Source of the DNA: Streptomyces resistomycificus
GTDB lineage: Bacteria > Actinomycetota > Actinomycetes > Streptomycetales > Streptomycetaceae
Reading direction: 5' to 3'
NCBI RefSeq assembly: GCF_001514265.1
Contig: NZ_KQ948999.1
Coordinates: 225,646-289,645, forward strand
DNA: 64,000 nt
Part shown: positions 22,801 through 30,338 of the stretch, in pieces
How the letters are laid out: every line of letters starts with the position of its first letter
How positions within the stretch are numbered: position 1 is the first letter of the stretch
Notes under the pieces: generated by a model
What the model saw: only the letters and a program-made list of their open reading frames with translations
What the model was told of the DNA's origin: nothing
The model's database searches: none
Made by a program: the position numbers and the translations under genes

Positions 22801-23350
22801 CGGACGTCTTGTCGATGGAGGAGTCGAAGTAGACGCCGGGCGAGCGGACCAGCTGCGACACCACGACACGCTCGGTGCCGTTGATGACGAAGGTGCCCTT
22901 GCCCGTCATGAGCGGGAAGTCGCCCATGAAGACCGTCTGCGACTTGATCTCGCCGGTCTCGTTGTTGGTGAACTCGGCCGTCACGAAGAGCGGAGCGGCG
23001 TACGTGAAGTCGCGCTCCTTGCACTCGTCGATGCTGTTCTTCGGCGGCTCGAAACGGTGGTCGCGGAACGTCAGCGACATCGACCCGGAGAAGTCCTCGA
23101 TCGGAGAGATCTCCTCGAAGATCTCCTCCAGGCCGGACTTGGTGGGGACGTCCTGACCGGACTCGAGAGCCGCCTCGACCCGACTCTGCCAGGCGGTGTT
23201 CCCGAGCAGCCAGTCAAAGCTTTCGGTCTGCAGCGCGAGCAGGTTGGGAACCTCGAGGGGCTCCTTGATCTTTGCAAAAGAGATGCGCAGCGGGGCGGTG
23301 CTGGCGGCGTTGTTCGTATTCGCGGTCGAGGCAGTGCGCGAGGCGGCCAA
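19865..23350 (-). CDS. rpoB: DNA-directed RNA polymerase subunit beta
   Basis: A complete beta subunit of 1161 residues. I chose a TTG start at 23350, giving [14 protein letters not shown], because GGAAGGA lies upstream and 1161 residues is the length I recall for Streptomyces; the open frame runs on to 23431 without family similarity. The rifampicin region ([22 protein letters not shown]) has the sensitive residues D427, H437 and S442 (E. coli D516, H526, S531), so no rif-resistance substitution is seen. It pairs with rpoC downstream; its promoter is predicted at 23535-23563. Confidence 0.97.
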   Translation of the reverse strand: [1161 protein letters not shown]

Positions 23351-23534
23351 GAGGGGGTCCTTCCGAGGGCTCGGACTCACTACGCGCGTACCGGTCCCTC
23401 TCCCGGACACAGAGACAGACGTTTCCTTCACCGGCCCAGAAGGCCAGGTCGGATGCGGTCTGATCGTCGGTGCTCAGGTGAGGGCATGCCCCTGGTGACG
23501 GGCAGGGGACAGCTAACAGGCAGCGCAAAGGGTC

Positions 23535-23563
23535 AGTGTAGCCACTTGGCACACTGATGTCCA
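23535..23563 (-). promoter_or_regulatory. Predicted rpoB promoter
   Basis: On the minus strand TGGACA (23558-23563), a 17-base spacer and TACACT (23535-23540) make a good vegetative promoter. It would start transcription near 23528, about 178 bases before the TTG start of rpoB. Position agrees with rpoBC having a promoter separate from rplJL. Confidence 0.7.
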
Positions 23564-23857
23564 GCTCGGGTTTTTGAAGACCCTCGTTGCTCTCAACACC
23601 TTCGGCAAGCTCACGTCCTCAACGCACGTTGATACTGCCCTCTTCGTCGCCGATCCATGCCTCGGATTCGGATCCTTGTGACGACGCGTCCTGAGAATTG
23701 CGCGCTGCGTGCGGTTCGTCAAGGCCTCGTTGCCCGAACCGGGTGCTGCGCTCGTCACGCGCAGCCTGCACCGGGGGCGCTCGGAGACACGACGAAGATC
23801 ACCATACTCCGCGCGAACGTCGGTGCAAGGCAGCCGCCGCCCGGCCCCTCGGAACGC

Positions 23858-23893
23858 CGAAGAGCGACCACCCGGATGGATGATCGCTCTTCG
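23858..23893 (-). terminator. Hairpin between rplL and the rpoB promoter
   Basis: A perfect 10-bp stem (23858-23867 with 23884-23893) with a 16-base loop lies about 70 bases after the rplL stop. The position matches the partial attenuator known between rplL and rpoB in other bacteria. The rest of the 614-base gap (23351-23964) holds the rpoB promoter and leader but no gene that I can see. Confidence 0.6.
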
Positions 23894-23964
23894 GTGCGTC
23901 AGCGTTACAGCCCTCTCAGAGGACCGTGTCAGCTAGCAAGGGAGTCCCTGCGGACTCCGTGGGG

Positions 23965-24348
23965 TCACTTGACCTCGACGGAGGCGCCGGCGCCCTTGAG
24001 GGACTCGGCGGCCTTCTCGGCGGCGTCCTTGGCGACCTTCTCGAGGACGGGCTTCGGGGCGCCGTCCACGAGGTCCTTGGCCTCCTTCAGACCCAGGGAG
24101 GTCAGCTCACGCACGACCTTGATGACCTGGATCTTCTTGTCGCCGGCACCGGTGAGGATGACGTCGAACTCGTCCTTCTCCTCCTCGACCGGGGCGGCCG
24201 GGCCACCCTGGGCCGGGCCCGCGACGGCGACGGCCGCGGCGGCGGTGACGTCGAACTTCTCCTCGAAGGCCTTCACGAACTCGGAGAGCTCGATGAGGGT
24301 CATCTCCTCGAACTGCGCGAGCAGGTCTTCCTGGCTGAGCTTCGCCAT
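23965..24348 (-). CDS. rplL: 50S ribosomal protein L7/L12
   Basis: A 127-residue L7/L12 starting MAKLSQEDLLAQFEEMTL. It has an N-terminal dimerisation domain, an Ala-rich hinge (residues 35-55) and the C-terminal factor-binding domain (KKIQVIKVVRELTSLGLKEAK). Multiple copies form the stalk that recruits translational GTPases. The start at 24348 was chosen by family alignment; the open frame extends 15 codons upstream. It is in an operon with rplJ. Confidence 0.98.
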   Translation of the reverse strand: MAKLSQEDLLAQFEEMTLIELSEFVKAFEEKFDVTAAAAVAVAGPAQGGPAAPVEEEKDEFDVILTGAGDKKIQVIKVVRELTSLGLKEAKDLVDGAPKPVLEKVAKDAAEKAAESLKGAGASVEVK

Positions 24349-24474
24349 GATGGGCGATCCTTCCACTAATTCGGCTGGTGCCGGTATGTACATGTCTGGC
24401 GGGCGTACGTTCGGCCCGCGACGACCGTCGCCTCAGGCGGGAAGCCTCAGGCAGCGATCATTTCGGGGGCCGAG

Positions 24475-25005
24475 TTACTCGGCACCGCCCTGCTCGTCCT
24501 GCTTGGCACGAAGCGCGTCCACGGTACGGACGAGCTTCGACGGGAGCGCCTGGAAGACCTGAGCAGCCTGAGTCTGCTTGCCCTTGAAGGCACCCGCCAG
24601 CTTGGAGAGCAGAACCTCGCGGGACTCGAGGTCCGCAAGCTTCTTGATCTCGTCGGCGGACAGCGCCTTGCCGTCAAGGACACCGCCCTTGATGACGAGG
24701 TTGGGGTTGTCCTTGGCGAAGTCACGAAGACCCTTCGCCGACTCCACCGGGTCACCGGTGACGAAGGCGACCGCCGTCGGACCGTTGAACAGGTCGTCGA
24801 GCGTCGAGATCCCGGCCTCGTTGGCCGCAATCTTGGTCAGCGTGTTCTTCACCACGGCGTACTGGGCGTTCTCACCGAGCGAACGACGCAGCGTCTTGAG
24901 CTGCGCCACGGTGAGACCCCGGTACTCGGTCAGCACGGCGGCGTTCGAGCTACGGAACTGCTCCGCGAGCTCGGCCACCGCGGCAGCCTTGTCGGGCCTT
25001 GCCAT
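24475..25005 (-). CDS. rplJ: 50S ribosomal protein L10
   Basis: A 176-residue L10 starting MARPDKAAAVAELAEQF. It anchors the L7/L12 stalk on 23S rRNA. In bacteria L10 with L7/L12 represses its own mRNA by binding the leader, and the leader here has the right architecture (25055-25090). GGAAGGAGG lies just upstream of the ATG at 25005. Confidence 0.98.
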   Translation of the reverse strand: MARPDKAAAVAELAEQFRSSNAAVLTEYRGLTVAQLKTLRRSLGENAQYAVVKNTLTKIAANEAGISTLDDLFNGPTAVAFVTGDPVESAKGLRDFAKDNPNLVIKGGVLDGKALSADEIKKLADLESREVLLSKLAGAFKGKQTQAAQVFQALPSKLVRTVDALRAKQDEQGGAE

Positions 25006-25054
25006 AGAGCGTCGGCCTCCTTCCGGGTGATGAGGACCGCTCAGAAGGGGCTGA

Positions 25055-25090
25055 GAAAACGAAACGCCCCGGCGCAGGCGCACGGGGCGT
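25055..25090 (-). promoter_or_regulatory. rplJ leader attenuator hairpin (L10 leader)
   Basis: On the transcript strand ACGCCCC (25084-25090) pairs with GGGGCGT (25064-25070), followed at once by TTTCGTTTTC (25054-25063), a rare true U-rich run in this genome. It lies 50 bases before rplJ and about 150 bases after the predicted start site. This is the layout of an intrinsic terminator in an L10-type autoregulatory leader; the L10-binding region would be in 25091-25235. Confidence 0.65.
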
Positions 25091-25241
25091 AGCTCGACCG
25101 GTTCTCGCAGCGCGAGCTGCGAACTCCGGGAGCACTTCCACATTCACCTGCGCGGGTCGTCCGCCGTTTCAGCGGATCCTTCGGTCACCGCACCCTCTGC
25201 TGAGAACACGGCAACGACCAGCGGTCTTTGGCTTCTGTAGG

Positions 25242-25271
25242 AGAGTACGCGACCGGATCGTCGCGGAGCAA
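25242..25271 (-). promoter_or_regulatory. Predicted rplJ-rplL promoter
   Basis: TTGCTC (25266-25271), an 18-base spacer and TACTCT (25242-25247) on the minus strand. The -10 box fits well, the -35 box less so. The promoter lies just outside the lipoprotein stop codon and would give a leader of about 230 bases. Confidence 0.55.
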
Positions 25272-25288
25272 ATCCGCTCCTGCGGCCG

Positions 25289-26137
25289 TCAGCTCTCAGC
25301 GCCCTCCATCTCCTTCATCATCTCGGCGAGGTTCATCGTGTCCTTGGCCGGGGGCGCCTCGACGGTCACCGGTTCGTTGACGTCGAGCAGGGTGACGGTC
25401 ATGTCGAGCGGGCCCTTGTCGCCGTCGCCGCGCATCCGGAACTGCTTGGTCAGGTCGTCGCCGTCGACCCACATGTCCATGGTGACCTCGTCGACACCCA
25501 GCTTCAGGAACTGGTTGACCCGCCGCTCCGCGGTGGCGTCGTCCTGGCCCTTGAGGGACTCGCGGAACCCCTTCCTGGTGACCGTCCCCTTGTAGTGGGT
25601 GGTCTTCACTCCGTCGACGGTCTCGGTGCCGACGTTCTCGACGTCCTTGGACCCGGTCAGGAAGGTGGACTGGTCTGCGGGGTTCCTGTCCGCCTGGCCG
25701 GCCCCGAGGGAGGAGTCGTTCAGCCCCTCCTCCCCCAGCTCGGACAGATCGAACTTGAGCCAGCTCTTGCCGTCGAGCTCCTCGGCGGCGGCTCCCCCGC
25801 CTATGTACATGACCTTGTCGACCAGCCGGATCTCCGCCGTACCGTCCGTCTTCTGGTCGAGCGCCGTCATCTTCATGCTCATGGCCAGGGTGGGCCTCAT
25901 GCGTATCGCGGCCTCGGCCTTGACCCTGCCCTGCTCCGGAACCCGGCCCGTCATGCGGTAGCGGAAGGAGTCGATGTCCTCCGCCTTCTTCGCCGCCTTC
26001 GCGACGGCCGCCGCCGGCGTCATGCTCGGCGACTCCTCCCCCTGCGCGCACCCGGCCGTACCGGCGGCCAGGAACAGTGCGGCGAGGCCGGCACCGGTCG
26101 TCCTACCGCGCGCGGACGCACGTACGAATAACACCAT
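25289..26137 (-). CDS. Lipoprotein of the LppX/LprG-like (LolA-fold) type, copy 1
   Basis: About 282 residues. The N-terminus MVLFVRASARGRTTGAGLAALFLAAGTAGC is a signal peptide with a lipobox ending in Cys, so it should be lipid-anchored on the outer face of the membrane. The mature part is of beta-rich type with DKVMYIGG, SWLKFDLSEL, TVDGVKTTHYKGTV and DMWVDGDDL, a pattern I associate with LppX/LprAFG-like actinobacterial lipoproteins; the ligand is unknown. Start 26137 was chosen for its GGGGGA and proper signal peptide; an upstream ATG at 26170 would spoil the signal. It is a paralogue of its upstream neighbour. Confidence 0.75.
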   Translation of the reverse strand: MVLFVRASARGRTTGAGLAALFLAAGTAGCAQGEESPSMTPAAAVAKAAKKAEDIDSFRYRMTGRVPEQGRVKAEAAIRMRPTLAMSMKMTALDQKTDGTAEIRLVDKVMYIGGGAAAEELDGKSWLKFDLSELGEEGLNDSSLGAGQADRNPADQSTFLTGSKDVENVGTETVDGVKTTHYKGTVTRKGFRESLKGQDDATAERRVNQFLKLGVDEVTMDMWVDGDDLTKQFRMRGDGDKGPLDMTVTLLDVNEPVTVEAPPAKDTMNLAEMMKEMEGAES

Positions 26138-26227
26138 TGTTTCCCCCCAAGGAACACACGGCTCGTTCACAGCGAGTCGCGAGCGTATCCCAGGGGACGG
26201 GAACAGACCTCTGAATTCCCTTGGGAA

Positions 26228-27082
26228 TCAAGGGGTTTGGCTCTCCCGTGTCGCCAGCAGTTCCGTGAAGTCCTTGGTGTCCTCTGCCGGGGGCCTGCGC
26301 ACGGAGACCGGCACTCCGTAGTCGCTGTAGTAAGCGGTCTGGGTCAGCTCGCCGGTCGTCATCCGGCCCTTCTCGACCTTCTTGACCAGCAGGTCCCGGC
26401 TGTCGACCCAGATGTCGACGGTCTGGGTGGTGACGCCGGCCTGTTGCAGCTGCGTTCGCAGCTCCCGGTCGCCGACGTCGCTCACCTCGACCGTGCCGGA
26501 GTAGTGGGTGGCCCGCTGCCCGCCCACCGTCTCCACGCCGACCCTGCGCACGTCCTCGCAGTCCAGCAGCAGCTTCACCGACTGGTTGGGGGTGGTGTTG
26601 CGCATCTGGTCCGCGAACGTCGCGCCACCGCCGCCGAGGTCGGCGAGGTCCTTGTAGCGGTACTTGAGCCAGTGCTTGCCGCCGGCCTTCGCGGCGAACG
26701 CGTCGCCCATCCGCGCGTAGTAGGCGTCGGACAGGTAGCGGGCCTCCATCGAGGTGACGCCCAGCCCGCGCATCGCCTCGGCCGTCGTGCCGCCCGTGTA
26801 TGTGATGGTCAGGGTGCCGGTGAGGTCGTCGCGCCAGTCGAGGGCGCCGTCGGACTCGACGGCCAGCTCGGTGCCCGTGACGGTGGTGGCCCGTACCCTG
26901 GCCGACCCGGCCCGGTCGGTGGAGCGCTCGGCCGAGCGCAGGGCCGGCAGGAACTCGGAGCTCGGTCCGCGGTCCTCGTCGCGGTCGGTGGCGGACTCGG
27001 AGGAGGTACAGGCGGTCAACGCCGTCAGTACTGCCGCCACCGCGGCCGAGACGGCGACGCGAAGCCCCCTCGTGCAACTCAT
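26228..27082 (-). CDS. Lipoprotein of the LppX/LprG-like (LolA-fold) type, copy 2
   Basis: About 284 residues with signal peptide MSCTRGLRVAVSAAVAAVLTALTAC and lipobox Cys. The mature domain shares with copy 1 the blocks HWLKYRYKDL, ETVGGQRATHYSGTV, VDIWVDSRDL and PPAEDTKDF, so the two arose by tandem duplication. The start at 27082 follows GGGGGA; the open frame continues to 27127. The spacer between the copies is 90 bp and they are probably co-transcribed. Both stand inside the ribosomal protein cluster between rplA and rplJ. Confidence 0.75.
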   Translation of the reverse strand: MSCTRGLRVAVSAAVAAVLTALTACTSSESATDRDEDRGPSSEFLPALRSAERSTDRAGSARVRATTVTGTELAVESDGALDWRDDLTGTLTITYTGGTTAEAMRGLGVTSMEARYLSDAYYARMGDAFAAKAGGKHWLKYRYKDLADLGGGGATFADQMRNTTPNQSVKLLLDCEDVRRVGVETVGGQRATHYSGTVEVSDVGDRELRTQLQQAGVTTQTVDIWVDSRDLLVKKVEKGRMTTGELTQTAYYSDYGVPVSVRRPPAEDTKDFTELLATRESQTP

Positions 27083-27145
27083 ACGTCCCCCCGTGCCTTG
27101 CCCTGTCCGCACGCTAACCCAGGGCACACCCCCCGGACACGAGAA

Positions 27146-27178
27146 ACGGGCCCCGCACCGTGAAGGTGCGGGGCCCGT
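27146..27178 (-). terminator. Terminator downstream of rplA
   Basis: A perfect 14-bp stem (27146-27159 with 27165-27178) and a five-base loop lie 25 bases after the rplA stop. The transcript continues TTTCTCG, a weak U-tract. It ends the rplK-rplA transcription unit. Confidence 0.88.
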
Positions 27179-27202
27179 CGCCGACTGGGCGAGCCGTCAG
27201 GC

Positions 27203-27928
27203 TCAGACCGCCGCCGGGTCCTCCTCGACGAGAAGGTTGCGGGTGCGGTTCGGGTCGAGCGGAATGCCGGGGCCGATCGTGGTGCTGATCGCGGCCTTCT
27301 TGATGTAGCGACCCTTGGCGGCGGACGGCTTCAGACGGAGGATCTCCTCCAGGGCCGCGCCGTAGTTCTCCACCAGCTTGGTGTCGTCGAACGACGTCTT
27401 GCCGATGATGAAGTGCAGGTTCGAGTGCTTGTCGACGCGGAACTCGATCTTGCCGCCCTTGATGTCGTTGACAGCCTTGGTGACATCGGGGGTGACGGTG
27501 CCGGTCTTCGGGTTCGGCATGAGACCACGGGGACCGAGCACGCGGCCGAGGCGGCCGACCTTGCCCATGAGGTCCGGGGTGGCGACGACGGCGTCGAAGT
27601 CCAGACGGCCCTTCGACACCTCGTCGATGAGCTCGTCGGCGCCGACGATGTCGGCGCCCGCGGCACGAGCGGCCTCGGCACGGTCACCGGTCGCGAAGAC
27701 CAGGACCCGGGCGGTCTTACCGGTGCCGTGCGGGAGGTTCACGGTGCCACGGACCATCTGGTCGGCCTTGCGCGGGTCGACACCCAGACGGAAGGCGACC
27801 TCGACGGTGCCGTCGAACTTGCTCGTGGAGGTCTCCTTGGCGAGACGGACGGCCTCGAGCGGGGCGTAGAACTTGTCCCGGTCGATCTTGGCGTCCGCAG
27901 CGCGGAGAGACTTGCTGCGCTTGCTCAC
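27203..27928 (-). CDS. rplA: 50S ribosomal protein L1
   Basis: A 241-residue L1, the mobile L1 stalk protein that helps release E-site tRNA. Family blocks VDPRKADQMVRGTVNLPHGTGK and GPRGLMPNPKTGTVTPDV are present. In E. coli L1 represses the L11 operon by binding its leader. It follows rplK by 76 bp. Confidence 0.98.
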   Translation of the reverse strand: MSKRSKSLRAADAKIDRDKFYAPLEAVRLAKETSTSKFDGTVEVAFRLGVDPRKADQMVRGTVNLPHGTGKTARVLVFATGDRAEAARAAGADIVGADELIDEVSKGRLDFDAVVATPDLMGKVGRLGRVLGPRGLMPNPKTGTVTPDVTKAVNDIKGGKIEFRVDKHSNLHFIIGKTSFDDTKLVENYGAALEEILRLKPSAAKGRYIKKAAISTTIGPGIPLDPNRTRNLLVEEDPAAV

Positions 27929-28004
27929 TACTGCTCCTGTGTGTTCTTGAGGAGTCGTGGTGCGGGCCGAGCAGGCCCTACCACTTCTGCTGGGAGGTTG
28001 GGCT

Positions 28005-28439
28005 TCAGCCCTCGACCGTGATGCCCATGGAACGGGCGGTGCCGGCGATGATCTTCGACGCGGCGTCCAGGTCGTTGGCGTTCAGGTCGGGGAGCTTGGT
28101 CGTGGCGATCTCGCGGACCTGCGCCTCGGTGATCTTGGCGACCTTGGTCTTGTGCGGCTCGCCCGAGCCCTTCTCGACACCAGCAGCCTTGAGGATCATC
28201 TTCGCGGCCGGCGGCGTCTTGGTGACGAAGGTGAAGGAGCGGTCCTCGTAGACCGTGATCTCCACCGGGATCACCCAGCCACGCTGCGACTCGGTCGCGG
28301 CGTTGTAGGCCTTGCAGAACTCCATGATGTTGACGCCGTGCTGGCCGAGCGCGGGGCCGACCGGCGGAGCGGGGTTGGCCGCACCGGCGTTGATCTGGAG
28401 CTTGATGAGCCCCGTGACCTTCTTCTTCTTGGGAGGCAT
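28005..28439 (-). CDS. rplK: 50S ribosomal protein L11
   Basis: A 144-residue L11 ([35 protein letters not shown]). It forms the GTPase-associated centre, the target of thiostrepton, and in Streptomyces the L11/RelC protein is needed for RelA activation and antibiotic production. The N-terminal proline-rich region is intact, so no relC-type deletion is seen. Confidence 0.98.
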
Positions 28440-28536
28440 AGCTCTCCGGGTCCTTTCGATTCGGGTCTACCCCCACCCGGGTCGCGTCCCGGATGAAGGC
28501 ATACCGCACAACGATAACGGGTATAGATGCGCGGCC

Positions 28537-28587
28537 AAAAACCGAGCAGGTCAGACGGGCTTTCGAGAGCCCTTCTGACCTGCTCGG
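28537..28587 (-). terminator. Intrinsic terminator downstream of nusG
   Basis: A long hairpin: 14 bp (28542-28555 with 28574-28587), a one-base mismatch, then 5 more pairs around a six-base loop. On the transcript it is followed by TTTTT (28537-28541). It starts 22 bases after the nusG stop and separates secE-nusG from rplK-rplA. Confidence 0.92.
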
Positions 28588-28609
28588 ACGTAGTGGGTCC
28601 AGCGAGAAA

Positions 28610-29509
28610 CTAGTTCTTCTGGATCTGGTCGAAGGAGAGCTCGACCGGCGTCTCGCGGCCGAAGATCTCGACGAGACCCTTGACCTTCTTCGAGTCGGGG
28701 TTGATCTCGTTGATGGTCGCCTGCAGCGTGGCGAACGGGCCGTCGGTGACGGTGACCGAGTCGCCGACCTCGAAGTCCAGCACCTGGACCTCGACCTTGC
28801 GCTGCGGAGCCGGCTTGCCCTCGGCCTCGGCGGCCTCGCGGGCTGCCTTCTCCTCGGCCTCCGGCGCGAGCATCTTGACGATCTCGTCCAGGGTCAGCGG
28901 GTACGGGTCGTAGGCGTTGCCCACGAAGCCGGTGACGCCGGGGGTGTTGCGGACGACACCCCAGGACTCGTTCGTCAGGTCCATACGCACCAGGACATAG
29001 CCGGGGAGCTTGTTCTGGCGGATGGTCTTGCGCTCGCCGTTCTTGATCTGGGCGACCTCTTCCTGCGGCACCTCGGCCTGGAAGATGAAGTCCTCGACGT
29101 TGAGCGACACGGCGCGCTGCTCGAGGTTGGTCTTCACGCGGTTCTCGTAACCGGCGTAGGTGTGGATGACGTACCACTCGCCGGGGAGGGTGCGCAGTTC
29201 CTCGCGCAGGGCGGCGACGGGGTCGACCGGCTCGGCCGGCTCCTCCTCGACGTCCTCCACCGCGTCCGCGGCGGCGTCGTCCTCGACGGACTCGACGTCC
29301 CCACCGGACTCGACGTCCCCACCGGACTCGTCCTCGGGGTCCTCGTCCGAGTCGTCCTCGACGTGGAGGGCGGTTTCCTCGGCGGGCTCACCCAGTGCGG
29401 CTTCAGCAGCCTCGAACTCGTCTACCTCGTCCGCGCCCTCGACGATGTCGAGTTCGTCATCCACGGACTCGTCCGGCTCGACGGCCTCGTTCAGGTTCGG
29501 GTCAGACAC
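28610..29509 (-). CDS. nusG: Transcription termination/antitermination protein NusG
   Basis: A 299-residue NusG. The first 105 residues are an acidic low-complexity extension that contains the repeat DVESGGDVES, encoded by two copies of an 18-bp repeat (about 29287-29323). The NGN domain follows (WYVIHTYAGYENRVKTNLEQR, about 112-215), then a linker and the KOW domain (GDSVTVTDGPFATLQATI). NusG binds RNA polymerase beta' and connects it to Rho or to S10. The acidic extension is common in actinobacteria but variable. Confidence 0.97.
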   Translation of the reverse strand: MSDPNLNEAVEPDESVDDELDIVEGADEVDEFEAAEAALGEPAEETALHVEDDSDEDPEDESGGDVESGGDVESVEDDAAADAVEDVEEEPAEPVDPVAALREELRTLPGEWYVIHTYAGYENRVKTNLEQRAVSLNVEDFIFQAEVPQEEVAQIKNGERKTIRQNKLPGYVLVRMDLTNESWGVVRNTPGVTGFVGNAYDPYPLTLDEIVKMLAPEAEEKAAREAAEAEGKPAPQRKVEVQVLDFEVGDSVTVTDGPFATLQATINEINPDSKKVKGLVEIFGRETPVELSFDQIQKN

Positions 29510-29586
29510 GGTGGCTGCTTCTTCCTGGATACATGGGGGTGGAACACGCGAAAGGGGCGCCGGTGACGGCGCCCTTCGCTCTTGGC

Positions 29587-29874
29587 TCAGCCAAAGACGT
29601 ACTTGGCGGCGTGGTCAAGCCCATAGTCAATCACGGTGACCAGGCCGATCATGATGACGACGAAGACGATCACAACGGTCGTGTACGTCGTCAGCTGGCT
29701 ACGCGTAGGCCATACGACCTTGCGGAGCTCAGCGACAATCTGGCGATAGAAGAGGGCGAGGCGCTTCAGCGGGCCCTTCTTGGCACGCTTGCCGCCCTTA
29801 CGAGTCTTCTTCTTGGACTCCGGCGCCTCGTCCTCGGCATCAGGCATGTCGATGGAGCCCACGGCGTCCGTCAC
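29587..29874 (-). CDS. secE: Preprotein translocase subunit SecE
   Basis: A 95-residue SecE with one membrane segment (TVVIVFVVIMIGLVTVIDYGL) preceded by the conserved amphipathic helix AELRKVVWPTRSQLTTYT, and a Lys-rich N-terminus. It clamps SecY in the translocon. The start is a GTG at 29874 with AGGTGAGGA upstream. It follows tRNA-Trp and precedes nusG, the widely conserved trpT-secE-nusG order. Confidence 0.97.
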   Translation of the reverse strand: MTDAVGSIDMPDAEDEAPESKKKTRKGGKRAKKGPLKRLALFYRQIVAELRKVVWPTRSQLTTYTTVVIVFVVIMIGLVTVIDYGLDHAAKYVFG

Positions 29875-29982
29875 TCGTCCTCACCTGATTCCGGGTCGTG
29901 GCCGTGCCGCGCCCGGTCTGAGCCGCACGGCGGTGCATTGCTGTACGTACATGCGCACACATCCTGGCGAAGGAGTGTGTAG

Positions 29983-30055
29983 CAGGGCCGGAGGGACTTG
30001 AACCCCCAACCGCTGGTTTTGGAGACCAGTGCTCTACCAATTGAGCTACGACCCT
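29983..30055 (-). tRNA. tRNA-Trp (CCA)
   Basis: A 73-base cloverleaf. The acceptor arms AGGGTCG and CGGCCCT pair with one G-U, the anticodon stem CTGGT/ACCAG holds loop CTCCAAA with anticodon CCA, and the T-loop reads TTCAAGT. Discriminator G73; CCA is not encoded. It is probably co-transcribed with secE. Confidence 0.95.
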
Positions 30056-30338
30056 TTGTGTGTTCCCCAACGTACCGCATCCGACCGGATGCTCGGTGTG
30101 CACCGGTCGAGCGCAGCCTGCTGGAGGCCAACGAGGTGAGAGTGTACGTGTTCTGTGGCCCCCCGTCGAACAGAAAGCGCCCGTAGGGGCCTTGTGGACG
30201 GAAGAACGGCGGAAGACCGCCGCAAGATCGCCCTGGCCGTGTCGGGGATCCGGACGGGTGTTCTGGGGTTTGCCCGCACATGTTCAGTCCGTGAAACCCG
30301 CGTGCCGGGGTTGTTTCCGGTCTGGAACGATGGGCTCC

